Assembly: GCA_938074565.1 (NCBI GenBank) | Contig: CALJEQ010000006.1 | Span: 186,001-250,000 of the forward strand | Origin: an uncultured Alkaliphilus sp. | GTDB taxonomy: Bacteria > Bacillota > Clostridia > Peptostreptococcales > Natronincolaceae | Length of the DNA: 64,000 nucleotides | Direction of reading: 5' to 3' | Part shown: one piece after another, positions 35,151-45,018 of the stretch | Numbering within the stretch: the first letter of the stretch is position 1 | How the letters are laid out: each line of letters starts with the position of its first letter | Notes under the pieces: generated by a model | The model's database searches: none | The model's input: the letters and a program-made list of their open reading frames with translations, nothing else | Told to the model about the DNA's origin: nothing | Translations under genes and position numbers: made by a program

Positions 35151-38090
35151 ATGCTATATTTAAAGCTAGTTTTTCGTGGAATATTAAGACACAAAAAAAG
35201 AGGTATAAAGTTTTTTGCACTTCTTACAATTTGTTTTATGATGTCAATATTTAGCTTGAGTTTTCAAAATAGTTTTTATGAAGAATATGTTGAATTGGGT
35301 ATCAATGCACGAAATGCCCATATTAACATTCTACCTTCAGATTCCGTTTGGTTAAAAGAATCCTTTACAGCAATACAAAAAGAAGGAATACCGTTATTAA
35401 AGGTTGACAATGAATTTGATAAGTTTATCAATGACATGCCAGAGGTGGAAGTAGGCACTCCGATGATAGAAGTAGGAGGAGCTTTTTATACAAAGGAAGG
35501 AAAAATTCAGTCTGGAGGAACCGTAACAGGAGTTAAGGCGGCAGATTTCAGAAGAATATTTCCAGGTATTGTTCTAATCGAAGGCGATGATGATATGACG
35601 GTTAAACCTGGATCAGACACAATTCCATTTCTAAGATGGGAAGTACAAGGAAGAGAAAAAGTACAAAATCTTGATAGGTTTGTAAAAGATGACTTTAAAG
35701 TTTCAGGTGAAGAATTCGAAAGCTTTAAATCTAAAGTTGTCAAAGATATGCCAGAGCTTTTTAGCAACAGTAGCTATGAAGGCGAACAAGGGACTAATAA
35801 GTTTATTAGTGAACTTGATGCTGCTCTTGTAAAAAAAGATTTATACAGTAGCATACCAACGACTTACATAGGAAATGATACTTTTCATGTTAATTATATT
35901 ATTGATGAGTTAAAAGCATTTTCTAGCGAAAAGGAAATTGAATTAAAGAACTGGAATAAGAGATTAATCCAATCTATTTACCCAGAATATATAAATGAGG
36001 TATTAGAAACGATTGCCCTTAATAGACCAATGGGACTATTTGTTGAATCTACAGATGATACTAGACCACCTGTATTAGTTCCAATCGAGTTTGTAGGTTA
36101 TGTAGAAGGAATTCCTGAGTTTTATGGGTATAATTTTATTGAAATAGATATTCTACAACAGTATCTTGATGTAGATTCTGATGAATATACCCACTATTTA
36201 ATTCGTTTACACGACGAGGCAAATATACCAATTGTAATGGAGAAATTACAGGAATATATAGATAGTAAAGGTTTAGATTATAAGGTAGTTGATTATAAGT
36301 ATATTGGTGGAAAAACCCATATGCCCCTTGCCATCGGTGTTTCTTTAGTTTTTAGTGTGTTGGTGGTACTGTTCTTAATTATTTCTGTTTTCTTTGTGGT
36401 TTATATTGTAACAGTTTCACTTATAAGAAGACGTAAAGAGATGGGTACTGTAATGACATTAGGAATGAGCCGTATGGAAAATATAATGGTCATTATTGGA
36501 GAGAATATGGTCATTATGACACTGGCATGGATGACGGCGTCAATAGTAATGGGTGTATTTCTAGCTTATTTTTCTAAGAATGGATTAGGCGGTATTGTAT
36601 TCTTTCCAAAAGGTAAATTATATTTCAATTTTAAATATAGTTACTTTATTTATGCTTACTTGCTTATTGCAATTCCAGGTACTATTGCGTCCTTTGTACC
36701 TACCTTAAAATTAAAAAATGTCAATATTATTGAGCTACTAAGGGGAGAAGTTTCAAAGAGAAAGAATGGCTCAACTTCAAAGTTCAATGGAGATGTACTT
36801 AAAAATGCTAATAATAAAATTTCATTAACACTTAAATTAGCAGTCCGTAACATTTTTGCCAGTAGAAAAAGAAATATTATTATATTTGCTATTTTTACAT
36901 CGGTAGTTACTATTGTATATTTATTCCTTGCCTTTGGTGATGGAGCAGTATCAAACTTTAGAAATGGTTTCCAAGCCCTTAACAATCCTAGAGCAGAAAT
37001 TATGGGAACTAAAAAGGGATACGGAAACATATTCAAGGTCAATTCTAATGCTGATGAATTAAAGGAAATGACTGTTAGTGATTATGACGTATTATTAGAA
37101 GAAATACAGAATATGAGTTTTGTAGATTACGCCTATGGAAAAACAATACCTGTAGATTTAGATCTATTTTATAATGAGGCTAGATTTAAGAATCTAAGTA
37201 TACGTGGGCTTGACGAAACTATGCATAAATACATTTTATCAAAGGTAGAAATAGTGGAAGGAAACATGTTGAATCCTCAAGATAAAAACACACTATTACT
37301 AAATATCGTAAATAAGCCAGAGATTAATGCTAAAGTAGGAGATAAAATAACCGTTTTAGGAACTGACGTATTTAATCATGTTGTAACTGAAGAATTCACA
37401 GTTGCTGGTTATTATAAACCTAAAATAGACAATCCGTTTTTTACCACTTTAGTATTCACAGATATTCAAGGTTTTCAAGCTGTATCGGGATATGTAAGTA
37501 ATGAAATCAACTTCTTGAATATTGATATTAAAAAGGGAACTGACGTAAAAAGTGCTGTTTCTCAATTAAATCAATGGGCGCAAGACAATAGTCTTGATGT
37601 AGAATTTGATGCTTTTGCAAATATCTATGTACGAGATGACGAAATTTATGGTTCTGGTAGAAAAATGATTTCTGTACTTACATATTTGGTTATCTTCTTT
37701 GTAATGATAGGGATCATTAATATGATTTTAATCAATCTATTTGACCGTAGAAAAGAAATTGGCACCTATTATTGTGTTGGAGCTGAAAAGTCTCTGTTAA
37801 TAGGAGTCTATACGTGTGAATTATTAATTATTAATATTGTTGCTACAATAGTAGGTTCTATTAATGGATTTGGGTTACAAAAGATAATAAATGCTTTTAA
37901 GATTACTTCATCAAATCCAGGAGTACAATTAGCTTTTGGGGGAGGTACATTCTATATCGAATTCAATTTCTCAACAATAGTTTCACTATTCATTAGCGTT
38001 GTAGTTATAACCTCAATAATTTCACTATTTTCTTTAAGGTCATCTTTACAAGTTTCGCCAATAGCAGCAATACAAGAAATTGAAGAATAA
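35151..38090 (+). CDS. FtsX-family ABC transporter permease (large, two FtsX modules)
   Basis: A 979-residue permease of the MacB/LolC/E type. A first membrane helix near residues 20-38 is followed by a large extracellular domain of about 350 residues. A three-helix FtsX block lies at about 400-520, then a second half with another membrane helix near 575-600, a second extracellular domain (to about 830) and a final FtsX block (840-975). L-I-R-R-R-K-E-M-G-T-V and L-F-D-R-R-K-E-I-G-T-Y are the conserved cytosolic coupling motifs. It forms an exporter or extractor with the ATPase at 38985. Confidence 0.88.
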   Translation: MLYLKLVFRGILRHKKRGIKFFALLTICFMMSIFSLSFQNSFYEEYVELGINARNAHINILPSDSVWLKESFTAIQKEGIPLLKVDNEFDKFINDMPEVEVGTPMIEVGGAFYTKEGKIQSGGTVTGVKAADFRRIFPGIVLIEGDDDMTVKPGSDTIPFLRWEVQGREKVQNLDRFVKDDFKVSGEEFESFKSKVVKDMPELFSNSSYEGEQGTNKFISELDAALVKKDLYSSIPTTYIGNDTFHVNYIIDELKAFSSEKEIELKNWNKRLIQSIYPEYINEVLETIALNRPMGLFVESTDDTRPPVLVPIEFVGYVEGIPEFYGYNFIEIDILQQYLDVDSDEYTHYLIRLHDEANIPIVMEKLQEYIDSKGLDYKVVDYKYIGGKTHMPLAIGVSLVFSVLVVLFLIISVFFVVYIVTVSLIRRRKEMGTVMTLGMSRMENIMVIIGENMVIMTLAWMTASIVMGVFLAYFSKNGLGGIVFFPKGKLYFNFKYSYFIYAYLLIAIPGTIASFVPTLKLKNVNIIELLRGEVSKRKNGSTSKFNGDVLKNANNKISLTLKLAVRNIFASRKRNIIIFAIFTSVVTIVYLFLAFGDGAVSNFRNGFQALNNPRAEIMGTKKGYGNIFKVNSNADELKEMTVSDYDVLLEEIQNMSFVDYAYGKTIPVDLDLFYNEARFKNLSIRGLDETMHKYILSKVEIVEGNMLNPQDKNTLLLNIVNKPEINAKVGDKITVLGTDVFNHVVTEEFTVAGYYKPKIDNPFFTTLVFTDIQGFQAVSGYVSNEINFLNIDIKKGTDVKSAVSQLNQWAQDNSLDVEFDAFANIYVRDDEIYGSGRKMISVLTYLVIFFVMIGIINMILINLFDRRKEIGTYYCVGAEKSLLIGVYTCELLIINIVATIVGSINGFGLQKIINAFKITSSNPGVQLAFGGGTFYIEFNFSTIVSLFISVVVITSIISLFSLRSSLQVSPIAAIQEIEE

Positions 38091-38126
38091 GGTGACTTAT
38101 ACAATTTAAGGAGCGAGGTGTCGATA

Positions 38127-38945
38127 ATGACAAAGTTAGTTAATAGAGGGATAATTTGTTTAGCATGTGTATTACTAATTGCATCTAGTATTTATGCCCA
38201 GCCAGGTAGTTCTACATCAGTTGATAAAGAGAAAACTAAGACAGAAACACAAGTAACTGAAAAAAGTGTAGACAATCAATCGGTTAAATCTATTTTAACT
38301 GAAATGGATTCACGAATGAATAAAGAAAGTCTACTAACCGTTATTATGGAAGTAATAGATGGGGATAGCTTGACTGAGTATAAATTTCTGATGAAGGCTA
38401 AGGATAATAATCAATTTTTATTATTACGTTATCTATCGCCAGATCGTTGGAAAAACACAGATATATTAATGATTAGTGAAGATATATGGATATATGATAG
38501 GAACTCTGATCGTTTTATGCAAGTACCACGAAGCCTTGCCTTCGGAGGAACTGATATTGCCCACGGAGATATGATGAGATTAAACATATCAAATAACTAT
38601 GATGGAGAAATAATTGCAGAAGATGATGAAACATGGGTGCTAAATCTAACATCTCATAATAGAAATATGCCATATTATAATATTGAGTTAACAATCAATA
38701 AAGAATGGTATTATCCTATTAGAGCTGAATTATACTCAAAGTCAAAAAAACATATTAAAACAGTAGAATACACTGAGGTACAAGAATTAAACGGAACTAT
38801 GAAACCAACAAAATATACTTTTTATTCGCCTTACGAACCAGATAAATATAATATTGTAAAGATAATTGATGAAGAGTTAAAAGAATATCCAGATTATATA
38901 TTCAATATATGGGCAATTAGATCTGGACTTGATGAAAATTATTAA
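38127..38945 (+). CDS. LolA-like outer-membrane-lipoprotein-sorting-type protein
   Basis: A 272-residue exported protein with an N-terminal signal (residues 1-24; A-Q-P near a cleavage site). The mature part matches the lipoprotein-sorting fold: F-L-M-K-A-K-D-N, L-L-R-Y-L-S-P-D-R-W-K, I-W-I-Y-D-R-N-S-D-R-F-M-Q-V-P-R and Y-Y-N-I-E-L-T-I-N. This is a beta-half-barrel that carries hydrophobic molecules. The start is probably ATG 38127, though an in-frame GTG at 38118 is possible. It lies between the permease and its ATPase, so it is likely the lipid or lipophilic-product carrier of that transporter. Confidence 0.8.
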   Translation: MTKLVNRGIICLACVLLIASSIYAQPGSSTSVDKEKTKTETQVTEKSVDNQSVKSILTEMDSRMNKESLLTVIMEVIDGDSLTEYKFLMKAKDNNQFLLLRYLSPDRWKNTDILMISEDIWIYDRNSDRFMQVPRSLAFGGTDIAHGDMMRLNISNNYDGEIIAEDDETWVLNLTSHNRNMPYYNIELTINKEWYYPIRAELYSKSKKHIKTVEYTEVQELNGTMKPTKYTFYSPYEPDKYNIVKIIDEELKEYPDYIFNIWAIRSGLDENY

Positions 38946-38984
38946 TTATATATACCAATCTAGGGTAAAAGGAAGGAATATAAT

Positions 38985-39683
38985 ATGAACTTAATAAAAA
39001 TAAATCAATTAAGTAAACAGTATTTAATGGGAAAGACAGTTATCAATGCTTTAAATGATGTAAATATTGAAATTGATAAGGGCGAGTATGTTTGTATTGC
39101 TGGTCCATCTGGTTCAGGGAAGTCAACATTTTTAAATTTATTGGGATTAATTGATACCCCAACTTCAGGTGAGATTATTTTTGATGGTCAAAGTGTTTTT
39201 AAATTAAAAGAAAAAGAACTTCATCGTTTTCGTAAAGATAGAATATCATTTATTTTTCAAAACTTTAATTTAATACCAATTTTATCAGCTTATGAAAATA
39301 TTGATTTCCCAATGCTTATTAATAAAGTACCTAAAAGCGAAAGACAGTATAGAATTGATAAATTGTCTGAGGCTGTTGGGGTAAGACAATATTTAAATCA
39401 TAGACCAGATGAACTTTCTGGTGGTCAGCAACAAAGGGTTTCTATTGCAAGAGCCTTGGTTACAAATCCAGAAGTAGTAATAGCAGATGAACCTACTGCT
39501 AATTTAGATACTACAAATACAAATAATATCCTTGCTTTACTAAAACAATTACAAAGGGATGAAGATACTACCTTTATTATTGCTACACATGACCCAGATA
39601 TTATGAAACAAGCAGATCGTTTAATTAGTATAAGAGATGGAAAAGTAGAAAAAAACATATACCAAGTAGAAAAGAATAAATAA
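38985..39683 (+). CDS. ABC transporter ATP-binding protein (LolD/MacB type)
   Basis: A 232-residue ABC ATPase. It has Walker A G-P-S-G-S-G-K-S-T, Q-loop F-Q-N-F-N-L-I-P, signature L-S-G-G-Q-Q-Q-R, Walker B V-V-I-A-D-E-P-T and the switch His in A-T-H-D-P. This set is typical of the lipoprotein/macrolide exporter group. It energises the FtsX permease at 35151. A GGAAGGAAT site precedes the ATG. Confidence 0.95.
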   Translation: MNLIKINQLSKQYLMGKTVINALNDVNIEIDKGEYVCIAGPSGSGKSTFLNLLGLIDTPTSGEIIFDGQSVFKLKEKELHRFRKDRISFIFQNFNLIPILSAYENIDFPMLINKVPKSERQYRIDKLSEAVGVRQYLNHRPDELSGGQQQRVSIARALVTNPEVVIADEPTANLDTTNTNNILALLKQLQRDEDTTFIIATHDPDIMKQADRLISIRDGKVEKNIYQVEKNK

Positions 39684-39755
39684 TTTAAAGTGTTGAGGGT
39701 TTAATTGTGTTATTAAAATGTGATATTAACTAAAGGGATACAAAGGAGATATAAA

Positions 39756-40391
39756 ATGGATATTTTAGTAATAGCAACACATTTAGATGATGAAGTAATT
39801 GGTTGCGGTGGTGCCATTTTAAAGCATGTAGATGAAGGTCATAATGTTTATGTATGCTTCGTCTGTGGAGGTACTTCCGTACGTTATCCGGATAAAGAGT
39901 TAGTGGAAACTAGAAGAAATCATGCTCGAAAAGCTGGGGAAGTGTTAGGTGTTAAAGAAATATTTTTTTATGATTTTCCTATCATAATGCTTGATACAGT
40001 ACCCCAATTAGAAATTGTAACAGCATTAGAAAAAGTGATTTATCAAGTTAAACCTCAAATTATTTACACCCATTTTAGTGATGACATGAATTCAGATCAT
40101 AGGATTGTACATGATGCAACAATGATTTGGTGTCGTCCAGCAAAATCACCTTTTTTACAGAAAGTGTTATACTATGAAATATTTGCTTCCACCCGAAATT
40201 TTAACCCAAATTACTATATCAAGATTGATAAGTATATTGATAAGAAATTAGAAGCTCTTTCAGTTTATACGACGGAAATTAATGTACCAACAAGAACTTT
40301 AGAAACTATTAGAAAAGTTGCAGCCTATAGAGGTATAGAAACTAATACAGAGTATGCTGAAGGGTATATTCTACATAGGCAAATAGAGTAA
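39756..40391 (+). CDS. PIG-L family N-acetylglucosaminyl-type deacetylase
   Basis: A 211-residue zinc deacetylase. The metal motif is T-H-L-D-D-E-V (His9, Asp11, Asp12), with a third histidine in D-H-R-I-V-H-D. PIG-L enzymes remove acetyl groups from N-acetyl sugars, as in bacillithiol or mycothiol synthesis and in antibiotic sugars. The start is ATG 39756, after AAAGGAGAT. Next to the ABC transporter and the GNAT gene it may deacetylate a sugar or lipid of the cluster product. Assignment to the cluster is inference. Confidence 0.85.
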   Translation: MDILVIATHLDDEVIGCGGAILKHVDEGHNVYVCFVCGGTSVRYPDKELVETRRNHARKAGEVLGVKEIFFYDFPIIMLDTVPQLEIVTALEKVIYQVKPQIIYTHFSDDMNSDHRIVHDATMIWCRPAKSPFLQKVLYYEIFASTRNFNPNYYIKIDKYIDKKLEALSVYTTEINVPTRTLETIRKVAAYRGIETNTEYAEGYILHRQIE

Positions 40392-40417
40392 TATTTAGTG
40401 TAAAAAAGGGAGGAGAT

Positions 40418-41350
40418 ATGGTGGAGTATAAAGTTATTACTAATGATTTGGAAAAAAGCTTATTTGTTGATGCATGGGCAGCTGCTTTCGGTTACAGGTT
40501 AGATGATGAGGTATACTCTTGGTTATTTCATAATGGTTTAAATAACATGTATGGAATTTTTGATAAGGATAAGGTAGTTGCTGGATACTGTCTTTTAGAT
40601 CAAAAAGTTGTGTATAATGGTGAAGTTGTTGATGGAGCTTTATGTAATAATGTTTTTGTTACCCCCGATTATCAAGGAATGCAATTGTTTACAAAGTTAG
40701 GGCATTTTTCTCTTCAACAGGCAGGGGAACAAGGCATTAAAGTTGCTATTGGTATACCAAATAAAAATGCTGTGGCAGGTCATAAAAAAGTAGGTTGGAC
40801 TTTTCAGAATGAAATCAACTTCTTAGAGAAGAATAGAGGGGAAAAGGCTAATACTACACAAAATAGCAATATGGTAGCCATTACTATTGAAAATTATAAT
40901 GAATACCAAGACAGATTAGAACAGTTTTCATTAGACATTTCTCGTCAACGTAGTTTTTCAGTAGTAAAAGACAAGGTTTTCTTTAAATGGAGATATTTAC
41001 AACGTCCATCTGTAGATTACAAAATATTCTTTTTAGTAGAAAATGAAGTATTTAAGGGGTACGTGGTGTATAAATATTATGATGGCATGAAGCGACTACA
41101 TATTGTAGATATAGAGGCAGCCGATGAGGAAGCTTTTAATGAGTTGCTAAATTTAGCCGAAGGTTTTGAAGAACCATTTACCTTAGTAAATGTTTGGGGA
41201 TCAAGTGCTTACTATGATAATTTTATTAAAGCTGATTTTACCATTAGTACAGAAACAAATCACTTGATTGCTATTAAACCAGGTGTAGATGAACCAATTC
41301 AATTAGGTGATAAAGTTAATATTGTATTGGGGGATAATGAAGTGTTTTAG
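40418..41350 (+). CDS. GNAT-family N-acetyltransferase
   Basis: A 310-residue GNAT-type protein. The acetyl-CoA region is near residues 75-130 (V-F-V-T-P-D-Y-Q-G-M-Q-L-F-T-K-L, then G-I-P-N-K-N-A-V-A-G-H-K-K-V-G-W). A second half (about 160-300) has the pattern of a second, sterile GNAT-like domain, as in Eis-type two-domain enzymes. It lies 26 bases after the deacetylase with a GGGAGGAG site, so the two probably share a substrate or modify the same sugar or amine. Its transcript ends at a very strong terminator. Confidence 0.8.
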   Translation: MVEYKVITNDLEKSLFVDAWAAAFGYRLDDEVYSWLFHNGLNNMYGIFDKDKVVAGYCLLDQKVVYNGEVVDGALCNNVFVTPDYQGMQLFTKLGHFSLQQAGEQGIKVAIGIPNKNAVAGHKKVGWTFQNEINFLEKNRGEKANTTQNSNMVAITIENYNEYQDRLEQFSLDISRQRSFSVVKDKVFFKWRYLQRPSVDYKIFFLVENEVFKGYVVYKYYDGMKRLHIVDIEAADEEAFNELLNLAEGFEEPFTLVNVWGSSAYYDNFIKADFTISTETNHLIAIKPGVDEPIQLGDKVNIVLGDNEVF

Positions 41351-41357
41351 AACTTAG

Positions 41358-41425
41358 ACACTCTCTTTACATGAAAAAATGATTAATATTTAATTAATTC
41401 ATTGTATGTAAAGAGAGTGTTTTTA
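41358..41425 (+). terminator. strong intrinsic terminator of the export/tailoring operon
   Basis: A 15-bp perfect stem (ACACTCTCTTTACAT at 41358-41372 with its complement at 41406-41420) followed by a T-run. It marks the end of the operon that begins at the permease gene. Confidence 0.85.
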
Positions 41426-41481
41426 CTAATTGGAGTTTTCATGTATGAATGAACTGCCATCAGAAAAGGTGTGAAAATAAT

Positions 41482-42360
41482 ATGAAGAAAAAGATATTAT
41501 TAACTGGAGCCAATGGTTTTATTGGCCGCAGTTTTATTGAAAACATCGATATAAGTATATATGACATTTTTGCATTAAGTAATGAAAAGGAATTTAATGG
41601 AGAAAAGTCTCAAATTCAAGAATATTTCTCGGTTGACATTAGTAAGCCCTTCAACATTAATATCGATTTTGATGCTATAATTCATATGGCAGCTTTGAAT
41701 GTAACTAGCATCCAAAGTGAGATTCCCTATGATCGTTTTAGAGCAGTTAATGTAGATGGTACGAAAAACGTAATAGATAGCTGTTCCTATAAGAAATTTA
41801 TTTATTTTTCTACAGCAAATTTATATGATAAGAATACAAATTTAATTACTGAGGACTCTAGTTTAATGCCAACTACTCATTATGAACGTTCAAAACATGA
41901 GGCAGAGTTACTCTGTAAAGAGTATGTAGAAAAAGAGAAATTAATTATTTTAAGACCTGTAAATATTACAGGTGTAAAACAAGAGAATAGGGCAATGGTT
42001 CCTTATTTCTTTTCAAAGGCAATCAATAATGAAACGATAGAAATTTTTGTACCTGAAAATAGAAAAATACAATTGCTATCGGTGAATGACATAATTAGAT
42101 CAATAGAAATGATAGTAAATAAAGAAAATGTTTATGGTACTTTTAATCTAACTAATACAGATAGTATAGAAATAAAGACACTGGCTGAAAAAATCGTTTC
42201 ATTAAGTAACTCTAAGTCTTCTGTTGTATGTACTAATAGTAACTTAGATTGTAATTTTGAAATTTCTTCCCAAAGAGCTAAAGAATCATTTCAATGGGAA
42301 GCTAAAGATTCTATTAATTCAATAATAAACCAGTATGCTGAATATATTAGTACAAAATAA
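41482..42360 (+). CDS. NAD-dependent epimerase/dehydratase
   Basis: A 292-residue extended SDR enzyme. The N-terminal G-A-N-G-F-I-G-R-S (residues 9-17) binds NAD(P), and H-M-A-A-L-N-V-T, F-S-T-A-N-L-Y and Y-E-R-S-K (catalytic Tyr and Lys) are intact. It probably acts on a nucleotide sugar. It is monocistronic between two strong terminators, so its link to the biosynthetic cluster is by proximity only. It could supply a further step for the deoxysugar. The start at 41482 has AAAAGGTGTG, whereas the upstream ATG at 41449 has no clear site. Confidence 0.82.
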   Translation: MKKKILLTGANGFIGRSFIENIDISIYDIFALSNEKEFNGEKSQIQEYFSVDISKPFNINIDFDAIIHMAALNVTSIQSEIPYDRFRAVNVDGTKNVIDSCSYKKFIYFSTANLYDKNTNLITEDSSLMPTTHYERSKHEAELLCKEYVEKEKLIILRPVNITGVKQENRAMVPYFFSKAINNETIEIFVPENRKIQLLSVNDIIRSIEMIVNKENVYGTFNLTNTDSIEIKTLAEKIVSLSNSKSSVVCTNSNLDCNFEISSQRAKESFQWEAKDSINSIINQYAEYISTK

Positions 42361-42430
42361 ATACTGATATTAAGCTTTTAAATTCCGCCAATATGAAGGC
42401 TACATATCTTTCTATTTTGTTGATTTGTCC

Positions 42431-42466
42431 AACATAAAACCACCCCAACTGGGGTGGTTTTATGTT
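42431..42466. terminator. very strong bidirectional terminator
   Basis: A perfect 16-bp stem with a 4-base loop (AACATAAAACCACCCC at 42431-42446 and its complement at 42451-42466), between convergent genes. Confidence 0.9.
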
Positions 42467-42487
42467 GGATTAAATTTCGAATAAAAA

Positions 42488-43159
42488 CTATTTAAGATAG
42501 GGTTTTGCAGTAAGGTCAGATACACCATATCTTTTACCAGTCTTTTTTGCTCTATAATTTAGGATAAAACTTAATGGATAGAGTAATAACTTAGGTATTT
42601 TGATATTGAGAAGTTCTTGAGGTTTTGAAGAAATTTCTTTATCTTTAAAAATATCTGCTAAAGCAAGATCTAGAGCATGAGTAATTTTCTTTCCTTTTTT
42701 ACCTAGATCCTCCATAGATCTACCATCTATTATTGCACCACCACCGTAACCTAGCCCACCTAACCATTTCATTTTTACAGTTTCAGCAAAACACTTACAT
42801 GAGCCCAATAAAGATTCACAAAGGGATACATCAGGGAATCCACATTGACCAATGGCAAAAAACCTTTTATATAGAAGTAAATTACTAAATTCTGTAGATA
42901 GTTTTTCAAGAAACCAGATAGTAGGGTAGGGTAATGTATCAACGTAAATGGGAGACACTAAACAGATAATGTTATTACGTTTAATTATGTCTTTGATACT
43001 GTCTAAATCTTTAGTACCGTCAAAATATTCTATAATATGTATAATTTCAGCTTTATTACCTGTATTTTCCCATCGTTCTTTTAATGTTTTTGCAAAGATA
43101 TATGAGGTTTTATTCTTTCTACAGCTTCCATTTAATATTAATAAGCTTTTTTCGTACAT
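42488..43159 (-). CDS. flavodoxin-fold NAD(P)H/FMN reductase-like protein
   Basis: A 223-residue flavodoxin-fold protein (L-I-L-N-G-S-C-R-K-N-K-T-S, the FMN phosphate loop), with L-V-S-P-I-Y-V-D-T-L-P-Y-P as the second flavin loop. The tail is extended and basic, ending K-P-Y-L-K. It overlaps its upstream partner by one base (TAATG on the minus strand), which means strong translational coupling. The two likely form a heterodimeric or sequential flavin reductase pair. The substrate is unknown. Confidence 0.75.
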   Translation of the reverse strand: MYEKSLLILNGSCRKNKTSYIFAKTLKERWENTGNKAEIIHIIEYFDGTKDLDSIKDIIKRNNIICLVSPIYVDTLPYPTIWFLEKLSTEFSNLLLYKRFFAIGQCGFPDVSLCESLLGSCKCFAETVKMKWLGGLGYGGGAIIDGRSMEDLGKKGKKITHALDLALADIFKDKEISSKPQELLNIKIPKLLLYPLSFILNYRAKKTGKRYGVSDLTAKPYLK

Positions 43160-43710
43160 TATTGAAAAACCTCCTGGTAGATGTTTTGTAACTGAGTTTC
43201 TAATTTGTGTAGGGTATCATTTTTTTTAAAAACTAGTGTTTTATGATTAAGTTGCATATTAAGGGCATTACTTCCCACTAATTGTTGGAAATTTTCTACC
43301 TGTCCATGTATATCTCCATCAGCCATCCCAATTCCCAATAAAGACTTATTTCCGTAACGCATAGGATGAAGCATGTGACTATTTTTTACAATATAAAGGG
43401 GCATACCTATTAAACAAAGCTTATCTATTGCTTTTTTTAATTGAGATGAGTATCCTCCGAATCTAATAGGAGTAACTAAAACTATGATGTCACTATTTGC
43501 AACTGCCTTTAATATTTCTGGCATATCGTCTTGAAAAACACATTTTCCAGGAGTTTTATAGCAACAAGAAGCACAAGATCGGCAAGGTAATATATTCATA
43601 TTTTTTAGTTTAAAATATGAGAATGATTCATTTTTTTTAATCAATAACTCTTTTAGAGTACCTTCTATATGATTTTCAATTTCCATTGCATCAAGTATAA
43701 CAGATTTCAA
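43159..43710 (-). CDS. iron-sulfur flavoprotein-like reductase
   Basis: A 183-residue flavodoxin-fold protein carrying a compact Cys motif C-R-S-C-A-S-C-C-Y-K-T-P-G-K-C (about residues 43-57), the pattern of the archaeal/clostridial iron-sulfur flavoprotein family that binds a [4Fe-4S] cluster and FMN. L-V-T-P-I-R-F-G-G-Y-S is the flavin loop. It probably moves electrons between ferredoxin and an acceptor. The start is a TTG codon with an AAGGAGG site upstream. It is the first gene of the minus-strand pair. Confidence 0.82.
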   Translation of the reverse strand: MKSVILDAMEIENHIEGTLKELLIKKNESFSYFKLKNMNILPCRSCASCCYKTPGKCVFQDDMPEILKAVANSDIIVLVTPIRFGGYSSQLKKAIDKLCLIGMPLYIVKNSHMLHPMRYGNKSLLGIGMADGDIHGQVENFQQLVGSNALNMQLNHKTLVFKKNDTLHKLETQLQNIYQEVFQ

Positions 43711-44090
43711 AATAACAGCCTCCTTAATTCTTTCAACAGTTATATATCTGTTTAAATAAAAACAAACTTACAATAATATTAATAATATAACTAAATACTT
43801 TATATTATTCCCCATGAGTTACAGAATAATACCATTTCCCTTATACTAACAATCTTAAGTAACAGAACCACTTAAAAAGTTATCTATTATCAAATATATA
43901 CATTACCTTATAATTTTGTTCTTGAATAATAAATTAATTCATAAAAAAATTTTACAGTATAGTTATAAAATTATTGCAGTAAAGAACAACAAACATTAAA
44001 ATAAGTGTAGAGCATAATAAATAAATTAATCTGATACATAATAGGTATATAAGTTTTAAGTAGAATATAGCAAAGAAAGGGATTTATTAA
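43711..44090. other. divergent intergenic region
   Basis: This AT-rich gap of 380 bases between the minus-strand flavoprotein pair and the plus-strand pseudouridine synthase shows no RNA gene or repeat that I can support. Confidence 0.4.
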
Positions 44091-44777
44091 ATGAGAATTA
44101 ATAAATATATCAGTGAAACAGGTATTTGTTCTAGGAGAGAGGCAGATAAATTAATTGAAGAAAAAAAAGTTACCATTAATGGAACCATTGCAGAGCTAGG
44201 TAGTACGGTAATGGAGGGTGACGTAGTTAAAATTAATGGAAAGCCCATAGGAATAAAAAAGAAACCTGTTTACATTGCCTTAAATAAACCAGTAGGTATT
44301 ACATCTACTACAGAAAAACATATACAAGGTAACATCGTAGATTTTGTAAATCATCAAGAAAGGATATTCCCCATTGGTCGATTGGATAAAGACTCTGAAG
44401 GATTAATCTTGTTAACCAATGACGGAGATATAGTTAATAAAATACTAAGGGCTGAAAATAATCACGAAAAAGAATATATTGTTACAGTGAATAAACCCAT
44501 TACAAAAGCTTTTTTAGAGGGTATGTCAAAAGGAGTAAGGATATTAGGAACAAAAACAAAACCATGTAAAGTTCAGAGAATAGACGATCGAGTTTTTAGA
44601 ATTATACTAACACAGGGATTAAACCGTCAAATTCGTCGAATGTGTCAGGTGTTTGGTTATGAGGTTAAAAAGCTTAAACGTATTAGAATCATGAATATTC
44701 ACTTGGAGGGCTTAAAAGTAGGTGAGTGGCGTAATATAACCAACAAAGAAATGAATCAATTAATGAGTTTATTATAA
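44091..44777 (+). CDS. rluF: rRNA pseudouridine synthase of the RluF/RsuA group
   Basis: A 228-residue enzyme with an N-terminal S4 RNA-binding domain ([19 protein letters not shown]) and a RsuA-type catalytic domain with the signature [10 protein letters not shown] (catalytic Asp99). L-N-R-Q-I-R-R-M-C and V-G-I-T-S-T-T are typical for RluF, which modifies U2604 in 23S rRNA. It starts with an AAGAAAGGG site and ends at a good terminator. Confidence 0.88.
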   Translation: MRINKYISETGICSRREADKLIEEKKVTINGTIAELGSTVMEGDVVKINGKPIGIKKKPVYIALNKPVGITSTTEKHIQGNIVDFVNHQERIFPIGRLDKDSEGLILLTNDGDIVNKILRAENNHEKEYIVTVNKPITKAFLEGMSKGVRILGTKTKPCKVQRIDDRVFRIILTQGLNRQIRRMCQVFGYEVKKLKRIRIMNIHLEGLKVGEWRNITNKEMNQLMSLL

Positions 44778-44852
44778 CTACATTATACATTAAGTAAAAA
44801 ATATAAAATTATTAATAAATCTGTAAAATATTTAGTAATTGAACTATAAAAT

Positions 44853-44893
44853 GGGTGTAATTGGACAATTTAACAACCAATTATACCCTTTTT
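44853..44893 (+). terminator. intrinsic terminator of the rRNA pseudouridine synthase gene
   Basis: GGGTGTAATTGG (44853-44864) pairs with CCAATTATACCC (44877-44888) with one mismatch, followed by a T-run. Confidence 0.8.
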
Positions 44894-45018
44894 CTGTTTA
44901 TATGACAGATTCTTATCCTGTTTTGATAATAAAATAAAAATTCCGAAAAATAATAAATGGGGTTTTAGCTTAAATACGTAATATTGCAAAGGTGGACATT
45001 TATAAAAATGAAATAATT

